Assembly (NCBI GenBank): GCA_023052935.1 | Contig: CM041295.1 | Coordinates: forward strand, 20,336,880-20,400,879 | Source: Piezodorus guildinii | Lineage: Eukaryota > Arthropoda > Insecta > Hemiptera > Pentatomidae | Length of the DNA stretch: 64,000 bases | Reading direction: 5' to 3' | Shown: piece after piece, positions 44,571-55,539 of the stretch | How the letters are laid out: the number at the start of each line of letters is the position of its first letter | Numbering within the stretch: position 1 is the stretch's first letter | Position numbers and translations under genes: made by a program | The notes under the pieces: model-generated | The model's database searches: none | What the model was told of the DNA's origin: nothing | What the model saw: the letters and a program-made list of their open reading frames with translations, nothing else

Positions 44571-45374
44571 TTAACTTTCAAAATATGCAAATAACACTAA
44601 AATAGTTATAAAGAAAATTTAATTTTTCAATTGATGGAATTCAAACAAATCTAACTTATAATAAACTCGCTTTTGTGATGGGTAGTTCACCTCTATTAAC
44701 TGAGTAGCACAAAACAGTTAAAGTACAATTAATTGCGAAGTTGTTAAATGCGACTGATTGAAGCACTTACAAGGAACCGTTATTTGTCTGTAAAATGCTT
44801 TCAATTCTTTTTCCATTATGAATTTTACTACTTTAATACTCATTTAGTTCTTTTTTAATTTAGAAAATCATCATAAATCACTTCTGTACGTGATATCTCC
44901 GTGTTCACACCCTTTAATCAGGAAGCATGAAATTGAAAAAGACCGAGATTGCTAAATTGCTCCATTGAGGTGCCGAGAGTGGGCTATAAATATGATAATA
45001 AAAACTCTATGATTTGCCTCGCGACGCCGCACTTAAATGCTGGTCGTAATATCCGTGCAAGGGCCGAAGGAACGTTGGCCAACAGACCGGTTTCAACTCA
45101 GTCCTTCAGGTACTAATACCCTGCTTGAGTACTTACTCTGGTTAACTGAAAATTGCATTGATAATATCAATAAATTATAAATTGATAATATCAATCGATA
45201 AGTAATTAAAATAATTACTTGATTGTCCGGAATATAATGCAGGGTTACGGTTTTGAAAGAAAAAAAATTCCATGCCTGTTTTTATTAATCAAAATAGTCT
45301 CTATTACTGTAAATATAATTCTGCCAACGTATCGGCAGCTATCCCATGCCCTCTGAATAGAACTTGCAATCCTT

Positions 45375-45932
45375 ACAACTTATTTATTTTATTTTATTTA
45401 CTGTAATTTACAATTGTATTAAAAGACACAATGAGTAAATATGCTGTACGAAGAAAAGTCATGAACCAGTATAACTTGAGAAAGAACTACCCAGTGGTAG
45501 CACTTCACTAACTATTTTAAGGCAGTAAGCAGGTCCCGAGGCCAACTTCCTTTCAATCGTCTCGGAGGGTTATCAGGGACATCTAAGGAAAATAAATTAC
45601 GAACAAGTGGGTTTGTGTGGGCTGAGAGTTTATAATGAAAAGAGGCATATCTATCACGGGCTATGTCTGCAACAAATGGGATGTTTAGGTCATTATGGAG
45701 GAGCTGATTTTCAGGATTTTGGATTGCAAGGATTGTATGCGAGAGGAATTAGATGGTTTAGCAGAACCCAAAACTCGATTCCATATGTCCAAATAGGTCT
45801 GATAATAGTGATGTAAATGAGTCTTTTGTAATATACTGGAAGTTTTGAACGTTTGTCTAGTAAGTATTGTAGTAATCGGTATCTTCGAGCAGTTTCTTGT
45901 GGTTTCAGTCTTGTGTTAGGGTCTTACAAGTT
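45375..45932 (-). mobile_element. Jockey-type LINE copy with probable TSD
   Basis: Minus-strand family 3' UTR ('acaattgtaaattacagt'), coding end (LVGDIPDNPPRRLK region at 45545-45590) and C-terminal domain, 5'-truncated at about 45926. The flanks CTTACAACTTAT (45373-45384) and CTTACAAGTTAT (45924-45935) match with one difference, a probable aged TSD. The plus-strand ORF here is a shadow. Confidence 0.75.
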
Positions 45933-45984
45933 ATAAATTAAGAATACCTACTTTCTAAGGCTCTTTGATCAATAAATAGTGTGC

Positions 45985-46470
45985 TTCTCTTTTGTCCACT
46001 GCGTCTGCTTTATCGTAGAAGATTCACTTTTCATCTCAAGTAAACATTCCGGACAGAAATCGATCATTGTTGTTTTAAAAAAATTGTAGCATAACTCTGA
46101 TTTTTTTTGGCGGTCGTGCAATGAATGAAGGTGGCCATCGACGGTCTCTTCACTTAGATCTAGTTTTCCAGCAATTCGAAGAGGTGTTGGAGGATATTCT
46201 TCCCCGAATCTCGCAGAACATGGTCATCGAGAGGGAGTGTCCTCCAACGGATTTCATTGACTTAAGTCTCTCCCGAAATTTGTTGAACAGCACTTAATTC
46301 TTCGTTGATTTCCCGGCCATTTAGTCCCCGTTTCGGCTTAGTATAAACTCGTAAAATGATATACAAAGATCCCTTTTTGACACCTTCGTAAAGTGTTTAC
46401 TATTTACAAGTAGCGAAATACTACAGAGCTAAACATTTTCTTTTGGATGAAGATTAAGAAGTGTTGACAT
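45985..46470 (-). pseudogene. mariner transposase relic, minus strand
   Basis: The minus strand reads RFLSGMFT then DEKWILLYDKADAVDKRE, the first catalytic Asp block. Upstream are EEYSSNTSSNCWKTRSK-like and INEELSAVQQISGET-like scraps of the HTH region. Frameshifted and without visible termini. 46471-47715 has no recognisable features besides short A/T runs. Confidence 0.65.
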
Positions 46471-47720
46471 TAAAATAAAAATATAATCCAGCAAACGAAA
46501 ACCGTTTATTATGATGATAAACAAATTCAAACATTTGTCCAGACAGCCCTCACTCTACGACACGGGATATCGCAGAATATAATATATAATGGATTAAAAA
46601 TATTTACAAGACGCTGAATCCTTTTTGAAATTACCAATAAAAAACGCTATGAATTTATTTTACAGCCCAATATAGTCTAAGAGATTAAGGTTCAGGATGT
46701 CATAAAGAATTACAAATATTAGTAGACAAATATTTATTTGTAATATTATTTAATGAAAAAAAACTTTTTCCATTAAAATCCGTATAAATTCCTATTTTAT
46801 ATTCTCTACTATTCAGACAAATGAACGTTGCGTGATGTGCGCACAAAATTTATAAAAAATTCTTAAACTGTCTTTGTTGGTTTTGTCTTCATTAAGCTGG
46901 GAGAAAAGCTCCGCTATCTATTAAATTAACAGTTAAAATAAAATAACGTCCAATGATTTTTAAATATATGAGTTTTGTAAGTACATTGACCGGATGGATA
47001 CTTTCAATGATTAGCATTTATATTCCACTGGTGAGACTTCCGGTTACTTTTGGATTGCTATGCGGTCGATAATTCCAATCCTCATTACCATTTACTGCAA
47101 TGTGAAAAAAAAAAGAACGCAATGATTGCCTTCCATAAACCTTAAATTATAATAAACATTACGGATTATTGTAATCATAATAAGTATACACTATTGTGCA
47201 TATTTGCTGTTAGGATTTTTTTTTTCTTTTTTAACAAATTAATCTTAAATGTTTATAAATAAAGATTATAGACGGTTTAGGATGGTAAATCTGCCCCCGC
47301 AGTTTTCTAGACTCAAAACTTGGGGAGTCAATTTGGTGTCGAATAAAAACAATTTACCAAAATCTGTAGCTTTTTAATTCAAACGGTTTTCGAGATTTTT
47401 CAAAAAAAAAATTTTTTCGATTTTTTTTTTAAAGTTAAATTTTAAATTAATTAATGAGGATTTTTTTCTCTGATTTTTGGGAGTCAAAGACATGAAAAAA
47501 CTATGTGATCATGATTCTTAAGCGAAAAGCCAATTTTTAGCGGAAGAAAGAAAACCAAAATGTGCATTTTTTTATCATTTTTGAAAAGTGTCAATCACCG
47601 ATTTTATTCATAAAATGTCATTTATACTCTTCTGTACACAGGAATTTTTTGAAGTATTGGAACAACATGAATAAAAATAAACACTTATTTTTTTCTGAAA
47701 TCTTGAGTTTAACTTATATT

Positions 47721-48266
47721 CGCCGCTTTAGGCTGCTTCAACACTTACTAGACAAACGGTCAAACCTTCCTCTGAACTACAAAAGGCTCATCTACATGAC
47801 TATTATAAGACCAATCTGGACTTAGGGAGTAAAGCTTTGGGGCTCTACTAAACCATCAAATTCTTCCCGCATCCAATCCTTACAATCCAAAATCCTTCGT
47901 AAAATTCTCAAAGCTCCTTACTTTGTCACGAACAAACTTATCCATGAAGGCCTTAATGTCCCCTTTGTTACTGATTTGGCCCGGACCAGGTATCAATCAT
48001 TTCATGACAAACTCCATTCTCACTCTAACCCAGTAGTTTCAATCCTTTCTTCCTCTTCGATTCCGGATAATCCTCCGAGGCGCCTGAAAAGGAAATGGCC
48101 CCGGGACCTTCTAGTTTAGAATATTTTTAGATTGCTTCCAATGGGAAGCTTCTCTACATATATATCATGTCATTGTATTATATAACACATCACATTTACT
48201 TGATGTATTTTTGTTAATACAGATACAGTTGTAAATACCAATAAAATGATTAAAAAAATTTCTTAT
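47721..48266 (+). pseudogene. Jockey-type LINE C-terminal copy
   Basis: Open start RRFRLLQHLLDKRSNLPLNY, MTIIRPIWT, a stop where TYGVELWG should follow (TAG at 47825), then STKPSNSSRIQSLQSKILRK, APYFVTNKLI, and the normal end IPDNPPRRLKRKWPRDLLV with a stop at about 48117. The 3' UTR and short A-tail end near 48266. 5' truncated; few changes otherwise. Confidence 0.8.
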
Positions 48267-48572
48267 TATTATTGAAACATGTGTTAACAATTATTTCTCA
48301 GCAAGAGTTCAGAATTATATTGCTTATAAAACATTTTCAATAATTTTACTACAAAATGATTGGATAAAAGCTATGTTTTTCAAAACGCGCGCCAGGCTAA
48401 ATGCTCTATAGTGTCGTCTATTTAGCCACTATCAATTATTTCTTTTAAGGTCTCGCTTGTTCAGGGATTCTCAATGGCTTTCTCAAGGGAGAATATATTT
48501 CCGGTAAAAAAAAAAATATTTTCTACTCACTTTTCGATAATCTAAAAACTATTACAAGTGCTATTTTAATTA

Positions 48573-48616
48573 TGTGCCGACGTTTCGGCCTACATTGTGG
48601 GCCTTCATCAGGGCTA
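48573..48616 (-). ncRNA. Hammerhead-like motif G (most intact core in the window)
   Basis: On the minus strand: stem I GCC (48614-48612) with GGC (48778 not involved; partner is 48578-48576), core CTGATGA (48611-48605), extra A, stem II GGCC (48603-48600) with GGCC (48590-48587) around CACAATGTA, GAAAC (48586-48582), GTC (48581-48579). Every conserved core residue is present and the cleavable C17 follows GU. No mirror arm is visible, so this is a solo PLE repeat end. Confidence 0.68.
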
Positions 48617-48664
48617 AAAGAAATAAGATAACAGCCAATGTAATTATAGACTTAATAATGCGTT

Positions 48665-48880
48665 AAGTATAGAATAATAATATGGTGACAGTAATATAAT
48701 ATGGGAACATAAATAAAATTAAATGTAAAATAATAATAAGATGACAGTTATAAAGTATGGAAATAAACAAAATTAAGATGATAGTTATAAAGTATGGATG
48801 ACAGTTATAAAAATAGTTAATAAGATGATAGTTGTACATTATGGAAGTAAACAGAATTGAGATGATAATATTGCAATAAG
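48665..48880. repeat. Irregular tandem repeat next to hammerhead G
   Basis: Units built on 'gatgacagttataaagtatg' and 'gaaataaacaaaatta' recur five to six times with spacing of 25-55 bp. The minus-strand frame through it (48663-49109) is low-complexity and not supported as a gene. 48950-49090 holds a further pair of diverged ~35-bp repeats. Confidence 0.6.
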
Positions 48881-49419
48881 AATATATAAAAAAGACTAAG
48901 CAAATGAAAAAATGACAAAGGAACAATATGTGAACAATTAGTTTTTCTGCGTGAGGCGGGACTGTGTTAGCTGCTAACGCTTCCTTAGGGCGGAGCGACA
49001 CTGTTGCAAGTTCCAACATGCTTAATACGAGATCACAAAAGTTCCAGGCTTCCAACGCGCTAAATGCTAGATTGTAACAGTTGCATACACTAATGAATTG
49101 AAGAAGCAATTATGGAAATACTATTTTAAAAAATTCTTATATTTGTATTTATTATTGAAAATTATTTGTATATCATTATTATATATTATATTTCTATAGC
49201 ATATTATAAGAATAAAACTATATAAAGAAATCACGCACAGCTAAATAAAATTCTTAAAGAAGAGTAATCAAGTGAAATTAACCGATAAGAGTCCTTTGAG
49301 AGGGGATGTAGAACATTATAAAATATTTACTAAATAAACGCCTATGCTTGTCAATTCCTACAACATATAATGTTGAGAAAAAATAAAACAAACTTATTTT
49401 CTTAAAACAAGTGACTCAC

Positions 49420-49467
49420 CTGTGAAGCACGTTGCACCACGGGATAGTTAAGCATGATCGTGTTCAG
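49420..49467 (-). other. Candidate 48-bp host exon
   Basis: On the minus strand the stretch is preceded by a T-rich acceptor (AATTTTTCTGCAG) and followed by a consensus donor, GTGAGT (49419-49414). It is 16 codons, open in one frame only: LNTIMLNYPVVQRASQ, phase 0 at both ends. GC content is about half, against strongly AT-rich flanks, and it matches no repeat in the window. If real, the host gene runs on the minus strand and the surrounding DNA is intronic. I do not recognise the protein. Confidence 0.4.
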
Positions 49468-50159
49468 CTGCAGAAAAATTGAATCTGCTTAGAGATGTAT
49501 TATTGGATTTTTAAACCAATGCATTTTATTTATTATTTATAATAAAAATATAGGTTATATCCTGTGTGCCATTAAAATAATAAATAAATAAATGGTTTAG
49601 CGTTTCATCCATTTATTATGATAACGGTGATTTAGAAGTTAATTAAGCTTTCTTATTCTTAATTAATTATATTCCCAACGAGGAATCGAATCTTTGCATA
49701 AATTCATTTCATAATTTGGTTGTCCGATTATGAAAATACCAATCAATATTTCACTCTTATTAAGTTGATATAATTTAAATAAAATATATACCAAACTATA
49801 TCTAATTACTTCTTCTACGTATTAATAACAAAAAAGCAGCATAAATTATTAAAATTTTAGCATGCAAAATGGTATAAGCTTTGGGATAAGACAGACATAT
49901 TGGCTCGAGTAGCAGGAGGTGGGTCAAGAGAATTAAACCCAGGAATAAAGAATAAAAAAGTGGCGGCCACCGAAGCCGGTTTTTGCAATGACTCATTCAT
50001 TCCTTGCCTTTCACTGTAGAAAATATTTATTTAATCTTTATGTATGCAATACCAAGTCAATAAACTACTTATCTTGAAACATCGAGGTAAACCAGATTTT
50101 AAAAAAACCATAGGAAAAAAACTATTGTTATAATAACTGATAAAAGATTCATTTTTAGA

Positions 50160-51690
50160 CAATTTTATAGAATACTCCGGTATCTTGGCTTTCCTCTTGA
50201 TAAAAGATTGACTTGCAACCCACTCCCAAGACTTCTTTTTTTTTTAATTATATTTTATTGAAATTTACAACTGTATACTACAATACATCAAGTAAATATG
50301 CTGATAAAAGATATGTACTTGAAAAACGTGAAGAGAAACTGCCCATTGGCAGCACTCTAGTAATCAATCTAAACAAGAAGGTCTCGAGTTCATCTTCTCT
50401 TCAGACGCCTCGGTGGATTATCAGGGATTGTAGAGATAGCAAGGATTGAAACTAGTGGATTAGAGTGGGAATGGAGTTTGTCATGGAAGGAATGATACCT
50501 GGTACGGGCCAAATTGGCTACATACGGAACTCGGAGGTCTTTATGAATGATTTTGTTCGTGACAAACTAAGGAGCGTTGAGGATTTTACGTAGGATTTTG
50601 GATTGTAAGGATTGGATACGGGAAGAATTGGATGATTTAGTAGAGCCCCATAGCTCAACTCCGTAGGTCTAGATAGGCCTTATGATTGTCATGTAAATGA
50701 GTCTTTTGTAGTTAAGTGAAAGGTTAGAGCGTCTGTCTAGTAAGTGTTGGAGTAGCAGAAAACGTCGAACAGTTTCTTGTCTTTTCAGTCTTGTATGTGG
50801 ATTCCATGAAAGGCGTTTGTCAAGCAGGAGTCCTAAATAGCGGATCTGTTCAACCGGGACAAGCGGAATATCATTAAAGGACACTGTAGGGCAGGATGTC
50901 ATAGGTTTTCGACGAAGGGTCAAGGTAATTTGATGGGATTTATTGGAATTGATTTTAATTCTCCAATTCTGACACCATACCTCAAGGTCTCTGATGTGGG
51001 ATTGGAGAGTTTTAGAGGCAATACTAGGATCATTATGAACTGACAGCACGCAAGTGTCATCGGCATGTGTTAGGATGGGTTGGGATATCAGCTGTATAAA
51101 CTGTGTAAAGGATGGGTCCCCTCACAAGACTTAAAAGAAAAAGCTTAGTCGGCGATTCAAGCAGTTGCACAGACTGTCCAACAGAAAATCTCAGCTTATA
51201 GTTGGCAAGAAATTACTAATCTACAAGACAATACTGAAATCTATCTAGACCTACGGACTTGAACTCACAGGAACAGCTAAATTTTCCAAAATCAAACGCA
51301 TCCAATCCTTTCAATCCAAAGTCCTGCGAACAATAGTAAATGTTCTTTATTAAGTCGCTGAACTATACCTACGACGTTAATATTCCATTTATTTTAGACC
51401 TGATACCCTCCAAATCCCATCAGAAGCTTATTCATCATCCTAATCCTCTAGCACAATCTTTATCCAACTCCACCACCCATACAATCCTCCTCGTAGATTG
51501 AAACAGCAGTGGCCCCGAGACATTTTTTTTGGAGTTCTGCCACTAGCCAGATTCTCCTCTCGAGCGCAGTACGTTTGTGGCTGTGGCTGTGGCGCCATGA
51601 GAGAGGGCCGCTGGGATCCCTTGGGTTCTGCTGTTCTCTCCACTAGTGTGGGAATAAGTCCCATCCGGGGCTCCTCCAGCATATTGTAAA
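50160..51690 (+). pseudogene. Older Jockey-type LINE, split by copy J5
   Basis: The left part (50160-50234) reads IRYLGFPLDKRLTCNPLPRL; the right part (51125-51530) resumes RLKRKSL and continues with decayed blocks to PPRRLKQQWPRDIFF (about 51480-51535). The expected stop after the RRWPRDL motif is lost, giving a run-on with CGCGCG and GRWDPLG. The two halves join exactly at the J5 target duplication. Confidence 0.8.
50227..51132 (-). mobile_element. Jockey-type LINE J5 inserted in an older Jockey copy
   Basis: CAAGACTT flanks the insertion (50227-50234 and 51125-51132). The minus-strand tail T-run is at 50236-50246, followed by the family UTR and the coding end. 50669-51049 is open: MLSVHNDPSIASKTLQSHI, WCQNWRIKIN, IRYLGLLLDKRLSW and MTIIRPI. 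The YADD box itself has decayed (H-A-D-D region near 51055-51066). 5' end at about the ILGPILY position of the RT. Confidence 0.85.
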
Positions 51691-51914
51691 TAGGCATGAA
51701 TGTTTTTATTTAATATTTAACTTTGTATTTATTTTATTTATAGATTTTTTTTTTGTTTTATTTTACCTGACCTTTGTTTTTCTAAAAATATTTTATGAAT
51801 GTGGTCTCATAGCATTTTTACTTTTGTTAATGTTAAGAAACAAATTTTAATTATCAATAAAAAAAGTTTATAGCAATTATTATAATTTCTTCTTTCGCAT
51901 ACGTATATAAGAAA

Positions 51915-53025
51915 TATATAAGTGAAAGTATTGGTACTGTAAAACTTTTTAATTCGTGTTTTCAACGGACTCACACGTTTTAGGACTCCTTAAGTCCAAA
52001 TGACTTAGTCCCGCGAAAATGTGTGAATGTGGTAGGTTAAGCTCGAAAACTGAAATTCTTACAATACTGAAATTGTACAACTATATTTTCCAATTTAACA
52101 CCACTATATGCCTAGGATGTTATGTTATGTCATGTTATACAACTTTTCTATTAAAATCAACAAATCACAAGAGCCTCTTTGTAATATGCATTTAGCACGG
52201 TTTTACATTAAGGCTTAAATACGGCATATTTAACATTCGGCATATTTTTCAAGAATGCCCGTATTACTCATCACACCTGAATAAAATTTGACTAAGCCCG
52301 AATATTTCAGCGGTGCTGGGTGATAGAGAGGAAACCATTAAATTAGTTTTTGATTTTCTTAAGGAGCAGTCATTATTATCGAAATTATAAAGACCATTCC
52401 TAGTCAGTTATCAATCAATACTTTTTTTTCAGTATTACTATTATTTTCTTTTTTATTTATCTTTTTAAACTATTGTTTACATAATAATTTTTTTTTCTCT
52501 CAATTACTCATTACCTAATAATTCTTTCTTATAAAGATTGAATATGCATATAGTGTCTAGGCGTTGATGACCTTAGGGTTTTACGCCTTAAAAACAAAAC
52601 AAACAAACAAACTATTAAGGCTTAAATGACGAATTTTCAATTTGGTTTGGTCTAAAGAATCTTTAATTTTGATAATTAACCATTTCTCGTTTTTATTTTT
52701 GATAAAAATGAATAAATAAGAAATTCTAAAGAATTTGATAACCAAATAAAGGAGAAAAAAGAGAACATATTTTTCCAGGTTAATTATTTTCTTTGCAAAT
52801 AAGGATGGCATTTTAGAAGTATAATAAGCCACCGGAAAACCTAAGATTTTAGGAAAAACTTTACCTAATAAACATAGTCGAAAAAATGGGGAGGGAAAAA
52901 GGCGCATAAAATAATGTGATTGTTGTAAATAACAATTTTTATTGTTTAATCTGAAATGAACTTTTCATTTTCATTTAAATGCTTTTATTGATTTTAACAA
53001 AGGAGGTAAGTGAAAGCAACCGTTT
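51915..53025 (+). repeat. Repeat K, copy K11, split by a LINE
   Basis: Start 'aagtgaaagtattggtactg' with 'cgtgttttcaacggactc' and 'ccaaatgacttagtcccgcg'; end 'caaaggaggtaagtgaaag'. The two parts are 51915-52220 and 52614-53025. Diverged from other K copies. Confidence 0.7.
52207..52627 (+). mobile_element. 5'-truncated LINE with perfect 14-bp TSD
   Basis: ATTAAGGCTTAAAT is repeated exactly at 52207-52220 and 52614-52627. Between them are 393 bp beginning in coding sequence (RHIFQECPYYSSHLNKI, then AVLGDREETIKLVFDFLKEQ) and ending 'gatgaccttagggttttacg' plus (ACAAA)n. 'HIF.ECP.Y' followed by a GD..F.FL block is the C-terminus of R1/Jockey-group LINEs. One in-frame stop is present. This LINE family occurs only once here. 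Confidence 0.85.
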
Positions 53026-53929
53026 TTTTTTTTTTTTTTTTTTTCTAACAACCTAACGTTTAGCGGTCTTTTATTTTAATATTTTGGATTGGTTTTAAAT
53101 ATGATAAAAATACCAAACTCTTCAGTGTAAAATAAAACCCTTCAAGCTTATTGGAGTTAAATAATCAACAAAAATTCACTTTTTAATACTGAATAAATTA
53201 CATCATCTTTCACATTACTATCTTATTACATGTCCTGATTTAAAACAAAATTTATTATTTTATGATAATATTTCAATAAGAAACTGAAATGAACTATGGA
53301 ATGTTTTGCACATTTGCTAAGTATATTTTATTAGTACTAGCAGATGATCCTATATGATTAAAATATATATTTCATAATTTTCATATAGAGCCAACAATAT
53401 CTTATGGACTATATAATTTTGACCATATGATAATAAAAACGCAAAATTAAATTATTACTAAGTTCTTTTTTAATAAATTGACGAATATATTTTTATAAAT
53501 GTATGAGAAGTTCAATTGTCTGATGTTTCATGTTATATGTATTTACTGAACCATCATAAACATGAAGCATTTCTCATTTCTGAAGCCAAACAAAAGCAGT
53601 TGCTTTCTTAAATTAAAATTTAATTTTTGCTAATGTTATATTTCAAAATTTTTAGATAATTTTAATTTTTTTTATTTATTTTTTGTTAAATAAGTAAAAG
53701 TTTAGAAACTTGTGCCTTTATTATTTTACACTGAGCAAAAAAGAGAGCACATGATTTGTCACATAAGAATATAATCCATTAAATCCATAATCCATTGATT
53801 TCTATTCCCATAACTTTATATTAAATATTTTTCATTTACAATAAAATATTTTCTAAAACAAAAGAAAAATTATTATTTTCACCCTGTTGTGATTAACACA
53901 CTATTAAATCTCCCACATTAATGAGTATA

Positions 53930-54390
53930 AGAAGTAAAACTTCTTACTATAACAGAATGTAATTATATCCTCATTAAATTAAGGTTTGGTTTCTTATCTC
54001 CAAAAGTAACGATTACATTAAAGAGGTTACAAAAAAGTATATGTTATATCAATGCGTTCAGTCATGGCCGGGTCATTAATGTGATCAACACCCTCAATAA
54101 AATCAATTTTTATTCGCAAAATAATAAACATAAAAAATAAAACTCCTAACTATAACAGAATGTAATCATAGCCTGATTAATTTAACGTATGGTTCTTATC
54201 TCCAAAAGTAACGATTTCATTAAAGAGGTTTAAAAAAATTATATGTTATATCAATGCATTCAGTCATGGCCGGGGTCATCAATGTGATCAACACCCTCAA
54301 TAAAATCAATATTTTATTCGAAAAATAATAAACATAAAAAATAAAACTCCTAACTATAACAGAATGTAATCATATCCTCATTAATTTAAC
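53930..54390. repeat. ~203-bp tandem repeat, about 2.25 units
   Basis: 'ctataacagaatgtaat' recurs at 53947, 54150 and 54354, a period of 203-204 bp. Units share 'cttatctccaaaagtaacg', 'ttatatcaatgc', 'cagtcatggccggg' and 'gatcaacaccctcaat'. Satellite-like, noncoding. 53026-53929 has nothing recognisable; 54391-54560 is unique and GC-richer. Confidence 0.88.
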
Positions 54391-54557
54391 AAGATCCGCC
54401 AGGATCGGTGGAAATCCGGTCAGATTTGTCAGGATTGAAAATGACGCCGGATTGCAATCGTTGCCAATAATGCAATATACTGCACTCAAGGGCAACGACT
54501 ATTAGGTCTATGAGATTCCGTTCATACTATATTTACAAGATAAGTAAAAGAAAATCG

Positions 54558-54561
<4 letters not shown>

Positions 54562-54635
<74 letters not shown>

Positions 54636-54690
54636 CAACTACCACTTATGAAGGGTCTTGGGCTCAGTACATGTAGAGATGTACTTGAAA
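54562..54690 (-). mobile_element. SINE S1 3' end with a ~68-base homopolymer tail
   Basis: On the minus strand the S1 end ('gtactgagcccaagaccctt', 54660-54679) is followed by 'gtagttgtaaagg' and then about 68 T (A-run 54562-54629 on the plus strand). Only the last ~60 bp of the SINE remain. A long poly-Lys reading on the plus strand is an artefact. Confidence 0.7.
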
Positions 54691-54765
54691 CAATCTGCAC
54701 CGAGCTGATAATAGAAGAAAATATATTTATAACAAATTTCGTATATTAGGAGATATGTTAAGAAT

Positions 54766-55227
54766 GGGTTGCCTAAAAAAATCCTGGACAGACTATTTTT
54801 AATTATTTAAAAAAAATGATTTTTAATTAAATTTTGCACCGGCTTGATAATAGAATAATAAAGGACCCAACATTGCAGCCGCACGTAATCGGACATTGGA
54901 ATATAAGAAAGTTTGATATCCCATATAAAATTACAGGACCTCAACAAATCAGGACCAATGATTTTGGGCAGTCATAAAAATTATCGTTTCAAAGATGCTT
55001 TGGTACACTTCTTGGCTGATTATTGGGAAAACAAATATTTACTGTCAATAATACAAAACCGAAAAAATTATATTCAATGTCCGATTACGTGCGGCTGCAA
55101 TGTTGGGTCCTTTATAATAACACGCTATACTCAACTCGGATCTCTCTGTCACGCATTTCCACTCGCTTTAAAATTTAATCTTTAATTCGGCAACCCAGAT
55201 AAGGACCAAGTTTTTTGCAGGCAACCC
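54766..55227. mobile_element. TIR element, 462 bp, unknown superfamily
   Basis: The ends are inverted: GGGTTGCCTAAAAAAATC on the left; on the right, in reverse complement, GGGTTGCCTGCAAAAAAC. Further in, a longer inverted pair, 'aaaggacccaacattgcagc' plus 'cgcacgtaatcggacatt' (about 54870-54905), is mirrored at about 55075-55113. No obvious target duplication. It encloses the ORF at 54913-55185. Superfamily not determined. Confidence 0.6.
54913..55185 (+). other. Unidentified ORF within the TIR element
   Basis: 90 codons. The part between the inner inverted repeats reads RFKDALVHFLADYWENKYLL and SIIQNRKNYIQ, which is protein-like (aromatic, amphipathic). The rest, CPITCGCNVGS onward, is translated inverted repeat. 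Probably a remnant of a larger transposon protein; family unknown. Confidence 0.3.
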
Positions 55228-55539
55228 TATATCAATGTGTTTGGAATACAACAACGCTTATATTGGTATATTATCCAGAAAATGATTGGAATTAGAATTC
55301 CCTGACCTTGCTAAATATGAGAAGAAAAACCGTGCCTGATCTAACCTAATAGAATTTTTTTTTTTTTAAATGTAAAAGACCGAAATAAAAGTTATTTATT
55401 TATCAGTTAAATATTATTAAATCGTAGTTAATAATATTAATACATTTGTTAAATTCACAGAAAGAATAATTAAATGTTAAAATTTCTAAAGTGGGTATAG
55501 TACCTTATGGAAATCAACGTCTCAATTACAACCTTAAAA

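Noticed and set aside
48663..49109. 148-codon minus-strand frame with hydrophobic stretches
   Set aside because: Mostly translation of an irregular AT-rich tandem repeat; no recognisable protein features.
53930..54390. CRISPR-like array
   Set aside because: Long 203-bp units in direct tandem, no short repeat/spacer pattern, and a eukaryotic context.
54510..54749. Open frame with a long poly-Lys stretch
   Set aside because: Translation of a ~68-base A-run next to a SINE end.
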